The notes beneath the pieces were generated by a model. It was not told the DNA's origin. It worked only from the letters and a program-made list of their open reading frames with translations, and did no database searches. A stretch of DNA of 64,000 bases, from positions 62,001 to 126,000 of the forward strand of contig OY729432.1 of the NCBI GenBank assembly GCA_963422385.1. The letters run 5' to 3'. Below, in pieces: positions 52,849 through 61,790 of this stretch; within the stretch, counting starts at the first letter, position 1; every line of letters begins with the position of its first letter. The position numbers and the translations under genes are program-made. Source of the DNA: JAJDTQ01 sp963422385 (lineage in GTDB: Bacteria > Desulfobacterota > Binatia > UBA9968 > JAJDTQ01).

Positions 52849-54444
52849 CTACGGTCCATGGTGGGTGGCCAGGGGACTCGTGTCGGTGAGCGCCATCATC
52901 CTGCGGGCCAAGGCCTCGGCGAGCTCGCCGCGCCGGGAGCCCGGCTCGTCCCACAGGTTGTGCATCTCGTCCGGGTCGTTGTCGAGGTCGTAAACCTCGC
53001 CCCAGCCGGCGCCCTCGTAAAGCGTCAGGCGCCGGTCCGGGGTGATCAGGGTGCGAGCCCGGAAATTGTTGCCGAAGCCCATGTAGCCCCGGCGCTGATG
53101 TTCCTCGATGAGCAACGAATCGTAGCCCGTGTCCGAGCCGTCCACGGCCGGCAGCAGGCTCACCCCCTGCATGCCGTTGTGCCCTTCCAGGCCGGCCCGG
53201 TGCAGGAGGGTGCTGGGCAAATCCAGGGTACCGCACAGCCCGGGGTTGATCACTCCCCTCTCCGCCACCGCCGGGTCCACCCAGATGAACGGCACCCGCA
53301 CCAGACCGCGATAATGCAGCGCGCCCTTGAGGAGGAGCTGGTGATCGCCCATGAAATCCCCGTGGTCGCTGGTGAAGACGATGACCGTGTCGTCCGCCAG
53401 ATCAAGGGCTTCCAGCTGCGCCCGAATGCGGCCGATGGCGTCGTCGACCATGGTGATCATGCCGTAGGTCAGCGCGATGGCTTCCCGCGCTTCCCGCTCG
53501 GTGACGGCGAAGCCCCGCTGGCCGTTACGGTTGACCTCGCCCCGGTCGCGCTCCTCATGGAGGCGGGCCAGATGCGGCGGCACCGGATGCTCACCCCGGT
53601 GGAACGAGCGCGGCAGGGGGATTTCTTCCGGATGGTAGAGGTCCCAGTACCGGCCGGGCGGGGTGAACGCGTGGTGCGGGTCGGGAAACGAGCACTGGAG
53701 GAAGAACGGCCGCTCCCGCCCGGAGCGCGCGTGCTCTTCCAGAAACGCCATGGTGCGCTCCGCCACGTAGCTGGTGGGATAGAGTTCCTCGGGCACGCGG
53801 GTGCGCCAGGCTTGGGGCGCCCGGTAGTCGTTGCCCGGAAGCTGGCGGCCCGCCCCGCGCAGGGAGTCGGGATCCGGATGGCGCGCCCGCAGCCAGCGCT
53901 CATAGTGCCCCACCACCTGATCGGCGTGCTTGATGCACAGCTCCACGTGCTGGAACCCGTAGTAGGGCAGCGCAAGCTCGAAGTCCGGCTCCCGCGCCCA
54001 AGTGGACGGAAGCTCCTGGTCGTAACGTCCGCTGGTAGTCTTCCACGCCTCCCGGAGCGCCTCCGGGGGCCGGGTTCTCTCAGGGTCCGGCTGCGGCATG
54101 CCGACCACCGGAAGGTTGTCGTTGATGCTCTGGAGGTGGCACTTGCCGATGAGTGCCGTATGATAACCGGCCGCGGCCATGACGTCGACGAAGGTCGTGG
54201 CCTCGAGAGACAGCGGAATCCCGTTGTGCCTGACCCCGTGGAGCGACGGCATCCGGCCGGTCATCAACGTCGCCCGGTTGGGCATGCAGATGGGCGTGGC
54301 CGTATAGAACCGCTCGAACCGCGTGCCCGACGACGCCAGGCCGTCGATGTGGGGCGTCCGCACCACCGGATTGCCGTAGCAACCCAGATGGTCCGCCCGG
54401 TGCTGGTCGGTGATGATGAAAAGAAAGTTGGGTCGGTCGCTCAT
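52849..54444 (-). CDS. Sulfatase (formylglycine-dependent, Cys type)
   Basis: A 531-residue type I sulfatase. PNFLFIITDQHRADHLGCYG binds calcium near the start, and the catalytic signature CMPNRATLMTGR starts at Cys53, which must be oxidised to formylglycine by an FGE-type enzyme encoded elsewhere. VFTSDHGDFMGDHQLLLKG completes the metal site near residue 340. Choline-sulfatase and phosphonate-monoester-hydrolase relatives have this size. No signal peptide is evident, so it may be cytoplasmic. It is followed on the same strand by no further gene. Confidence 0.92.
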   Translation of the reverse strand: MSDRPNFLFIITDQHRADHLGCYGNPVVRTPHIDGLASSGTRFERFYTATPICMPNRATLMTGRMPSLHGVRHNGIPLSLEATTFVDVMAAAGYHTALIGKCHLQSINDNLPVVGMPQPDPERTRPPEALREAWKTTSGRYDQELPSTWAREPDFELALPYYGFQHVELCIKHADQVVGHYERWLRARHPDPDSLRGAGRQLPGNDYRAPQAWRTRVPEELYPTSYVAERTMAFLEEHARSGRERPFFLQCSFPDPHHAFTPPGRYWDLYHPEEIPLPRSFHRGEHPVPPHLARLHEERDRGEVNRNGQRGFAVTEREAREAIALTYGMITMVDDAIGRIRAQLEALDLADDTVIVFTSDHGDFMGDHQLLLKGALHYRGLVRVPFIWVDPAVAERGVINPGLCGTLDLPSTLLHRAGLEGHNGMQGVSLLPAVDGSDTGYDSLLIEEHQRRGYMGFGNNFRARTLITPDRRLTLYEGAGWGEVYDLDNDPDEMHNLWDEPGSRRGELAEALARRMMALTDTSPLATHHGP

Positions 54445-54474
54445 GTTCCTTCCGTCCAGTGTCTTCCGCAGCCT

Positions 54475-55022
54475 TTATGGATCCAGCGGCTTCTCGCCCT
54501 CGGCGGGCTCCACTTCCATGGAGTTGAGGACGCAGGCCAGCAACACATAGTATCCGATGAAGGCCGAAAGCTCCACGCACCCCGCCGCCCCCAGAGCCTT
54601 CTCCACCACGGCGAAGGTCGGCCCGCTCACGCGATGGAGCGCAGCAGCTCCTGCGTGTAGCGGCGGACGTCCGCCTCCTCCGGCGTGAGGCCCGGCGGCT
54701 CCTTGCGCTCGCGCAGGGCCTCGATGCAAGCATCCGGGACTCCCGCCGCGCGTGCGTGCCCGGCGTGCACCGACCACTCGAACCGGCAATCGAGCTCCCG
54801 CGCCACGGTGAGGATCACCAGCTCCTTCAGCTTCTGGGGAAGCCCCATCTCGAAGCGCACGAGGGCGCCGAGGTGAGCCACGCGGCCGGCCAGTTCCGGA
54901 CTGTGCAGGAGCATGGGAAACGGCCCCTGCACCCTTCCGCGGCTCTCCGCGATGGCATCGAACACCGCGTGGTGCTCCGGGCTCAGGTCTTCTTTCCTCT
55001 CGATATTGGCAATACGCGCCAT
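54475..55022 (-). pseudogene. Carboxymuconolactone decarboxylase / AhpD-like protein, frameshifted
   Basis: From ATG 55022 the frame encodes a CMD-family protein (PEHHAVFDAIAESRGRVQGP, LKELVILTVARELDCRFEW and HAGHARAAGV), then stops at 54627 after YTQELLRSIA. The rest of the family, HRVSGPTFAVVEKALGAAG and LSAFIGYYVLLACVLNSME, continues in the adjacent frame to 54475. One base is missing near 54635; restoring it gives a 182-residue protein of normal length. The first CMD block has Cys in the position of CxxC but reads DCRFEWSVHAGH, so it is of the His type. It is upstream of the sulfatase on the same strand. Confidence 0.75.
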
Positions 55023-55078
55023 GCGCCTCTCCTCTCTTGCTTGCACGGGCTCCGGTCAGGCGAAGCAAAGACGATGGA

Positions 55079-56341
55079 TCACCGTCCCAAGCCCCGGTAA
55101 AGCCGCAGCGGGATGATCACCACTGCGGCGGCCAGCAGCAGGCCGCCGGACAGGTGGAACACCGAGCCCATGCCGTAGAGCCCGATCAGGTAACCGGCAA
55201 TGACCGGGCCGGGCAGGGTGAACATGCTGTTGGACAGGAAAGTGATCCCCAGGGAGGTGGCCTGGATGCGGGAGCCGGCCACGTCCACGATGGCAGCGGC
55301 GGTGATGTTGGTGAGGGTGTAGAAGAACAGGCTGATGAGGGTCACGACCACTCCCAGGGGAACCCCCGGTCGCACCAGCGGGATCATGGTGTAGAGCACC
55401 CCCAGGACCACGAACGCCGGAAACAGTACCGACTTTCGGCCCAGACGGTCGGACAGGTAGCCGAGGATCGGCTGAGAGACCGTACCCAACACGTGCAGCA
55501 GCATATAGTAGTAGCCCAGTCCCGTGGAGGAATGGCCCAGGGTTTCCTGCACGTAGATGGGGAAGAAGGTGATGACCAGGACCCTCCCGGTGTTCATGAG
55601 GCCGTTGGCCAGTGCCATGCCGAGGAAGTTGGGATTTCGCAGGAACTCTCCCAGGCCGGACGCCTGCGCCCCGCCTCCGGTGGCGGCCGGAGCGCCGAAG
55701 ATGCCGCGCAAGCCCAGCCAAAGGGGCACGCCCAGCATCACGGCCAGAAGAAGCTGGAGCGCCATGAGACGTTGCCACGGATACAGGCCGAACAGGACCC
55801 CCACCACCAGAGGCGTGAGGGTATCACTCACGGTGGCGCCCATGCCATGGACTGCGAACGCCGTGGCGCGATGTTCCGGGAAACGGCTCGACAACGACGC
55901 CATGGCCGTGGGGTGCCAAAGGGCGATGCCCACGCCCACCAGCCCGGCCGCGGCCAGCGCGTAGAGGTAACCGGGGGCGAGGCCGAAGATGATGTAGGCC
56001 ACCCCCAGCGCGAGCACGGCCGAAGACAGGATCGCCGTGCGATAGCGCGCCAGACGGTCCGCCAGCAGCCCCGCGGGGAGGTTCATGAGCCCGGTGGCAA
56101 GCTCCCGCATGGTGGTCAGACCCCCAACCTGGACGTGGCCGAGGCGCAATGCCACCTTGAGGGGTGGCAGGATCATGGGAAAGAGCTGGATGAACCAGTG
56201 CACGGCGAAATGCCCGCCGGTAATATACCCCAGGAGCACCACCCGATCCCTGCCGATGGCTCGAAGTCCGCTGCTCCGTTTCACGAATGGCTTTGCCAAT
56301 CTGCCCCGGCAACAACGAGAGTGCCGGCAAGCGCCGCTCAT
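55079..56341 (-). CDS. MFS transporter
   Basis: A 420-residue major facilitator with about twelve helices. LPAGLLADRLARYR is the loop 2-3 motif and GYLSDRLGRKSVLF its repeat in the second half. HFAVHWFIQLFPMILPPLK in the first helix recalls fosmidomycin-resistance-like and related efflux proteins. The start is uncertain: the ATG at 56341 gives an Arg/Cys-rich lead, and a GTG at 56284 would start closer to the first helix. It lies 56 bases upstream of the frameshifted AhpD-like gene on the same strand. Confidence 0.85.
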   Translation of the reverse strand: MSGACRHSRCCRGRLAKPFVKRSSGLRAIGRDRVVLLGYITGGHFAVHWFIQLFPMILPPLKVALRLGHVQVGGLTTMRELATGLMNLPAGLLADRLARYRTAILSSAVLALGVAYIIFGLAPGYLYALAAAGLVGVGIALWHPTAMASLSSRFPEHRATAFAVHGMGATVSDTLTPLVVGVLFGLYPWQRLMALQLLLAVMLGVPLWLGLRGIFGAPAATGGGAQASGLGEFLRNPNFLGMALANGLMNTGRVLVITFFPIYVQETLGHSSTGLGYYYMLLHVLGTVSQPILGYLSDRLGRKSVLFPAFVVLGVLYTMIPLVRPGVPLGVVVTLISLFFYTLTNITAAAIVDVAGSRIQATSLGITFLSNSMFTLPGPVIAGYLIGLYGMGSVFHLSGGLLLAAAVVIIPLRLYRGLGR

Positions 56342-56451
56342 GCCGCACCCGCTCGGGCAGCAAGACCCTGCGCGCGGTCCTGACCGAATGCGGCCATGGC
56401 GCAGCGCGCACCCGCCACTGCCGGTTCTACCGCTATCACGGAGCCCTCAAT

Positions 56452-56480
56452 AAAAGGGCCGTCCGTCGGACGGCCCTTTT
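56452..56480 (-). terminator. Intrinsic terminator of the HPF-cold-shock gene
   Basis: AAAAGGGCCGTCC (56452-56464) pairs perfectly with GGACGGCCCTTTT (56468-56480) around three bases, directly after the minus-strand stop. It has a T-run on either strand, so it can work in both directions. Confidence 0.9.
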
Positions 56481-57038
56481 TCATGAAGCCGATCCATGAG
56501 CCAGACGCACCGTGCTGGCCTGAGGACCCTGCTGGCCCTCTTCTTCGGTGAAGTGAACTCGCGTGCCCAGCGTCAACCGCTCGAAACCCTCCAGGACGCT
56601 GTTTTCGTGGAAGTAGATCTCGCGGCCGTCGCTGGTTTCGATAAAACCGTAGCCCTTGGCGGAGAACAGCCTGCTGATCCGGGCCGACGGCTCTTCCGCA
56701 TGGGACTTGACCTCGCCGCGCCGGCGCCGTGCGTAGTCCTGAACGCGCCGCTTGGCGGCATCGAAGGCATCGCGGATGGCCACGTGAATGTCATGGTGCG
56801 CCACGGCCTGGCTGTTGTCACGGTTTACCACCAACTCTCCGCCAGGCACCGTCAAGTCGACGCGGACATTATAGAGTCTGCCCTTTTGATGGTGACGGTG
56901 CGGCGCGGCCACCACCACCCGGCAACTCGTGATGCGGTCATGGAACTGATCGAGCTTGGCCGCCTTCTCGCGAATGGCCTGCTCAATGCCGCGAGAGGGT
57001 TCCATGTCACGGAAAGTCACTTGCAGTTCGAGTTTCAT
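56481..57038 (-). CDS. Ribosome hibernation-promoting factor fused to a cold-shock domain
   Basis: A 185-residue two-domain protein. Residues 1-107 are a HPF/RaiA (S30AE) domain (LELQVTFRDMEPSRGIEQAI, RVDLTVPGGELVV, HVAIRDAFDAAKRRV), which binds the 30S subunit. An Arg-rich linker (YARRRRGE) leads to a cold-shock domain at about 117-182 with the RNA-binding motifs KGYGFIE and IYFHENSV. The fusion joins ribosome silencing with single-strand RNA binding. ATG 57038 follows GGGGGGAG. A strong terminator ends the gene, so it is monocistronic. Confidence 0.92.
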   Translation of the reverse strand: MKLELQVTFRDMEPSRGIEQAIREKAAKLDQFHDRITSCRVVVAAPHRHHQKGRLYNVRVDLTVPGGELVVNRDNSQAVAHHDIHVAIRDAFDAAKRRVQDYARRRRGEVKSHAEEPSARISRLFSAKGYGFIETSDGREIYFHENSVLEGFERLTLGTRVHFTEEEGQQGPQASTVRLAHGSAS

Positions 57039-57118
57039 CGCTCCCCCCTTGTGATCTCTTTTTCTTTTTATAGTGTTCGGCGATACTGCGTCAATTACAA
57101 GATTGGCCGTTCCCTGAA

Positions 57119-59511
57119 ATGCCGTTTTCGCGGCAAGAGCTTCATGACCGGGCGTATCCTGACAGGATTCCCACCCCCGAGCGAAGCCGGCTCAAACGTC
57201 TGGCCCGATCGGCACCGTCTCCCCACGGCGCGCTGGTGCAGCTCGGCCGCCTCGTGGAAACCGGAGGCCGCAAGCCGTTGGCAGAGCTCGCGCCCCGGGA
57301 TCCGCGGATACTGCTCCAGGTCCTCGGCGGCAGCGCCTACCTGAGCGACACCCTGATCAGCCATGGAGACTCGTGGACGGACGCCTTCACCCAGGCGGTC
57401 CACGCCGGCTCGAAGCCGCTCGTGCGGCACGCCGCCGATTTCGACGCTCTCGTCCACGAGGAAGCCCCGGAACAGTTCCACAGAAGATTGCGACGGCCCA
57501 AACGGCGGGAGTTCCTGCGGCTTCGGCCCATGGGGGGCCAGGGACCCAGCGCGCAACCCGTGGCCGCGGCCCTGCTCTACTACGAGTCCCGGGGCCTGTG
57601 CCGGGAGCGGTCAGCCCTGATCAAGGCCAGACCCGTGGCCGGGGACGTGGAGCTGGGCGAGGCCTTTCTCGACGAAGTCGGACCGTTCGTCTACCGCCGT
57701 TACCTGGACCTTTTCCACGGTGGAGGAGCTGCGCGACATGAAGGCGCGCATCGAACGGCAACAGCTCGCCGGAGGCGGCGGCCGGAGGCGGAACCTCAAG
57801 CTCGGGCACGGCGGCATCCGCGAGGTCGAGTTCTTCGCGCAGGCCCTGCAGCTCGTGAACGGCGGGTACGACGCCCGCATCCGGAAACGAAACACGCTTG
57901 AAGCGATCTCCGAGCCGGCCCGCTGCGGCTACGTTCCGGCGACGGAGAGCGAGGCGCTGAGCACCGCCTGCCGGTTCCTTCGGAACGCCGAACACAAGAT
58001 CCGGATCTTCGCCCACGAACAATCCCAGGAGATCCCCGAGGGAGCGGACCGTCAACGCGCCCTGGCGCGCCGGTTGAACCATATCGATGAACCCGGCGGT
58101 GAAGCCGATGCCTTTTGGAAAGACTATCGCAAGCATACCGGAGTCGTACACGCGGCTTTCGACCGGCTTTTCTACAGCGCCCGGAAGGAGACCTCCACCC
58201 ACGGAGACCAACCGGAGGCGGAGATCTGGCAAGACCTGGAACGGCGGGAATGGGTTGTCCGGGTCCGGGAACGCGGGTTCCCGGACCCGGACAAGGCCTA
58301 CAGGGACCTGCTCGCGTTGCGGGACGGCAGCGGCGCCACGCCTTCCGGTCCAAAGCGCCGCAAGGTTATGCGGGACCTCATGCCGGCTCTGATGAAGACG
58401 ATACTCGACTCGAGGAAGCCGCAGCAGGCTTTGGGTCGAATGGCCGAGTTCGGTCACCGCATCGGCGCCCACACCGGCTTTCTCACCCTGCTGGCGGAAA
58501 ACCCCAAAACCACGCGGCTGCTCATCGATCTGTTCGCCAACAGCCGATTTCTGTCGGACCTCTTCGTCAACCGACCCGAGCTGCTGGACAGCCTGATCCG
58601 GGTGAACCTCACCCGGATCGCCAAGACCGGCGTAGAGATGCGCGAGGAGGTCAACGCGTCCATCGCGGAAACCTTCGACGTCGAAGAGAAACTCGACGGC
58701 CTGAGACGCCACCGCGTGGAAGAGTTCATACGGCTCGGGCTCCACGACCTCGGCGGAGAGCCGGGTTTCGACGAGTCGACCGCACAATTGACCGGCCTGG
58801 CGGAGGTCTGCCTCGATGCCGCCCTGACGCTGGTCCGGGGCGAGTTGGATGCCCAGTACGGGGTACCCGCAATGGAGCGCTTCGCCGTACTGGCCATGGG
58901 GAAGCCGGGTGAAGCGTAGCTCGACTACCATTCCGACCTGGATCTCGTATTTCTTTACGACAGTCCCGAGATCGCCGAGACCCGGGGCGGCTCCGCCGGC
59001 AAAATCGTCGCCCATGAATACTACGTCAAGCTCGGGCAGCGGGTCGTCGCCTATCTCTCGGCGCCCACCCGGGAAGGCATCGCGTACAAGCTCGACATGC
59101 GGCTGAGGGCCTCGGGACGGTCGGGGCCGCTGGGCTCTTCCCTCGAAGCGTTCCGCCGCTACCACGAAGCCGGCTCTCAGTTGTGGGAACGACAGGCGCT
59201 GGTCCGGGCTCGTTTCGTCGCCGGCGACCCGCGGCGCGACGGCCACGCTCCGGGAGAGCGCCTCCTCGGGGCCAGGGACTATCGGATCCTGGTGGAAGGG
59301 TATACGTTCCTGCGACGCTTGGGGCACCGCCTGCGGCTCGGGCGCGACCACGACACCCACATCCTGGAACGTGAGCCCGACCGGCTTCGGACCGTGGCCC
59401 TGGGGTTGGGCTACGAGGAGAGAGGCCGCAAGTCCCCGGGTGCGGGACTACGATAAACGCCGGGAGCGCATCCGCGCCTGCTATGAAAGGTTTTTTCCGG
59501 AGGCCGGGTAA
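57119..59511 (+). pseudogene. glnE: Glutamine synthetase adenylyltransferase/deadenylase, multiply broken
   Basis: Residues typical of GlnE run through three frames. Frame one (57119-about 57710) gives the N-terminus, but after EFLRL it jumps straight to RPMGGQGPSAQPVAAALLYY, so roughly 150 residues of the first nucleotidyltransferase domain are deleted. An extra base near 57707-57712 shifts to frame two (STVEELRDMKARIERQQLAGGGG, GGIREVEFFAQALQLVNG). A TAG at 58917-58919 interrupts the second catalytic site (MGKPGEA, stop, LDYHSDLDLVFLY). A stretch after RARFVAGD is shortened, and the last 20 residues (RDYDKRRERIRACYERFF) are in a third frame ending at 59511. The gene cannot make active enzyme. 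Confidence 0.88.
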
Positions 59512-59524
59512 GCTGGCTGCGCCG

Positions 59525-60277
59525 CTACTCGTCCAGCATCTCGGCCAGATCGGCCACCACGATGTCGGCGCCGTTGTCGAGAAGAGCTTTGGCGTCGCCG
59601 TGGCGATCAACTCCGATCACCAGGCCGAAGCCGCCCCGGCGGCCGGCCTGCACGCCGGAGAGCGCATCCTCCACCACCACCGCCCTGTCGGGGCTCACGC
59701 TCAACTCCCGGGCGGCCTTGAGATAGGTGTCGGGCGCGGGCTTGCCGGGGATCTTCAGCCGCTGGGCGATCTCTCCGTCCACCCGCGCGTCGAACAGGTC
59801 CTCGATGGCCGCGGCCTCCATAATGGTCTTGCAGTTCTTGCTGGACGACACCACCGCCGTCTTGAGGCCCCGGCCGCGGAGATCCCTGGTCCAGCGGATG
59901 GTACCCTCGTACGCCTCCACCCCTTCCACCTTCAGCACTTTGTTGAACAGCCGGTCCTTGCGGTTGCCCAAGCCGCACACGCTCAACGCACCTGGAGGGT
60001 CGCCGGGGTCGCCGTAGGGCAGTTCGATTCCCCGGGACTCCAGGAAGCTGGAGACTCCGTCGTAGCGGGACTTGCCGTCCACGTAGCGCTTGTAGTCGCC
60101 GTCCACGTCGAAGGGCACGAACGTCCCGCCGGTATCCGCCGCGTGCCGCTCCAGAAACGCGTCGAACATCTTCTTCCAGCACACGGAGTGGACCCGGGCC
60201 GTCGAGGTCAGGACACCGTCGAGATCGAACAGCACCGCGTCGAAGTCGTCGGGGGTGACGCGAGGACGAGGGCTCAC
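59525..60277 (-). CDS. Beta-phosphoglucomutase family HAD hydrolase
   Basis: A 250-residue HAD phosphatase or mutase. FDAVLFDLDGVLTSTA is motif I, AVVSSSKNCK motif II, Lys in KIPGKPAPDTYLKAA motif III, and VVVEDALSGVQAG motif IV. The large cap with YVDGKSRYDGVSSFLESRGI is typical of the beta-phosphoglucomutase / trehalose-associated group. The GTG start at 60277 overlaps the adk stop (GTGA). It converges with the glnE pseudogene, with only 13 bases between. Confidence 0.88.
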   Translation of the reverse strand: MSPRPRVTPDDFDAVLFDLDGVLTSTARVHSVCWKKMFDAFLERHAADTGGTFVPFDVDGDYKRYVDGKSRYDGVSSFLESRGIELPYGDPGDPPGALSVCGLGNRKDRLFNKVLKVEGVEAYEGTIRWTRDLRGRGLKTAVVSSSKNCKTIMEAAAIEDLFDARVDGEIAQRLKIPGKPAPDTYLKAARELSVSPDRAVVVEDALSGVQAGRRGGFGLVIGVDRHGDAKALLDNGADIVVADLAEMLDE

Positions 60278-60939
60278 GTCGCTTCCTCGTTCAGTTTCGC
60301 CAGGATCGCGTCCCGCACGTCCTCGACCCGGCCCAGCCCCGACACCTTGATGTACTGCGGCGCCCCGGGGTCGCCCCGGGCCTGCCACCGGGTGTAGTAG
60401 TCCATCAGCGGGGCGGTCTGCTCGCTGTAGACCTCCAGCCGCCGGTGCACCGTCTCCTCCCGGTCGTCGTCCCGTTGCATCAGATCTTCGCCGGTGACGT
60501 CGTCCTTGCCCTCGTCTTTCGGCGGATGGAACACTACGTGGTAGATGCGCCCCGACGCCGGGTGTACGCGCCGGCCGCTGAGCCGTACGATCACCTCTTC
60601 GTCGGGCACCTCCATCTCGACAACGTGACTGATGCGAATGTCGTGGTCCTTGAGAGCTTCCGCCTGAGCCAGGGTCCGCGGGAAGCCGTCCAAAAGAAAT
60701 CCCTCGCGGCAATCCAGGGCTTGCATACGCTCCTTGACAAGCTCCACGATGATTTCGTCGGACACGAGTTTGCCCGCCTCCATCACCTCCCTGGCTCGAA
60801 GCCCTAACGCCGTACCCTCCTTGACTGCGTTCCGCAGCATATCGCCCGTCGATATCTGCGGAACGCCGAAGGCGGCGGCGATGTAGCCGGCCTGCGTGCC
60901 CTTCCCCGCTCCCGGCGGACCCAACACTATGATGCGCAT
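60274..60939 (-). CDS. adk: Adenylate kinase
   Basis: A 221-residue nucleoside monophosphate kinase that interconverts ATP, ADP and AMP. P-loop GPPGAGKGT is at residues 7-15, STGDMLRNAV forms the AMP site, GFLLDGFPRTLAQA follows, and the LID is long (GRRVHPASGRIYHVVFHPPK) without zinc cysteines. ATG 60939 gives the canonical MRIIVLGPPG. It is cotranscribed with the HAD gene through a GTGA overlap. Confidence 0.96.
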   Translation of the reverse strand: MRIIVLGPPGAGKGTQAGYIAAAFGVPQISTGDMLRNAVKEGTALGLRAREVMEAGKLVSDEIIVELVKERMQALDCREGFLLDGFPRTLAQAEALKDHDIRISHVVEMEVPDEEVIVRLSGRRVHPASGRIYHVVFHPPKDEGKDDVTGEDLMQRDDDREETVHRRLEVYSEQTAPLMDYYTRWQARGDPGAPQYIKVSGLGRVEDVRDAILAKLNEEAT

Positions 60940-61501
60940 CAACCCGCTCCCCACTCGCTGACTGCTTCTTGCAATGTCCGCGGGACCGGGCACATCCAGG
61001 CCGACAGACCGCGTTGAAGTTCCTGTCTCTTTCCGAGCTTCTGATATCTCGCCGCTGGCGTTCGATCTCGGCTCGCTGCTCATCCGCGCACGTCCACTAC
61101 CTGGTGCACGGTGATCTCTTTTCTGCCGAAAACGACGTGGCAGTTGGTCCGCCTTGATCCACCGCTTGAACAGGGTGGAACGTCCAGGGTCGTGTCCCGT
61201 AAATTCGCAACTCACCTTGCGAATTTACGGGACACGACCCTGGCGAAAACATCACCAACGAGATGCACACACAGATATTATGAAGCAAGAAGTCCGGATT
61301 TCCAACAGGAGAAGGAAAGCAACGACGGGGATGACGGGGTTGTCGGGACCGGCGGCAGGTTTTGCGAGATAGCGAGTTGCCTCACCATGGAAGTACCTGA
61401 ACCGATATGGGTATCGTTGCAATCGACAGTCCTTGTCAGTATGATCGGAAGTGGGTGTGGACCATGTTCGGGGTCCTTTCTTGCGGAAAGGATGGCTTGC
61501 G
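60940..61501. other. 562-base gene-poor region between adk and a kinase-like fragment
   Basis: Only short overlapping frames without family resemblance occur. It contains the perfect palindrome at 61184-61243. The stretch looks like degraded coding DNA, but I cannot name a source. The adk promoter should lie in its left part; no strong hexamers were found. Confidence 0.45.
61184..61243. repeat. 60-base perfect palindromic element
   Basis: Two 27-base arms (61184-61210 and 61217-61243) are exact reverse complements, separated by the loop CTCACC. The arm contains GTCGTGTCCCGTAAATTCGC; its GTGTCGTGTCCCGT-like core recurs in the short motifs at 24439 and 40031. It may be a minute inverted-repeat transposable element or a very strong hairpin. 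No transposase is present. Confidence 0.75.
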
Positions 61502-61714
61502 ATGTCCGTTATCACGATTTGCGAAGGCATCTCAGGGGCTGAGGAGGTCGCCGGAAAAGTTGCACAGTCCCTGGATTACGCATGCGTCGATCGAGAAGAT
61601 CTGGTGGCCATATCCGAAGACGAGACCGTCGCGGCCATCGAGGCAATTCCGGGAGTCCCGAAGGTCACGACGGATATTCCGGTCATGCCACGGAGTCCGG
61701 GGTGCATCGAATAG
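61502..61714 (+). CDS. Cytidylate-kinase-like fragment
   Basis: A 70-residue frame from ATG 61502. MSVITICEGISGAEEVAGKVAQ and SLDYACVDREDLVA match the start of cytidylate-kinase-like (AAA/CMK2) proteins, which usually begin MSVITISRE.GSGG and run for over 190 residues. The P-loop is degenerate here (ICEGISGAEEV) and the protein ends early after a helix-like tail. It is most likely a truncated relic; a short functional peptide is not excluded. It precedes the ferredoxin-NADP reductase gene. Confidence 0.45.
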   Translation: MSVITICEGISGAEEVAGKVAQSLDYACVDREDLVAISEDETVAAIEAIPGVPKVTTDIPVMPRSPGCIE

Positions 61715-61790
61715 CCGCCCATACGCCGGGTATGCGGCCCAGGGAAACCCGCGTGATCACCCCTTAGCAAAAATCGACCGGGAGATTCCC

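Noticed and set aside
60940..61180. Possible transposase remnant before the palindrome
   Set aside because: Short frames on both strands show no transposase motif, so no source could be named.
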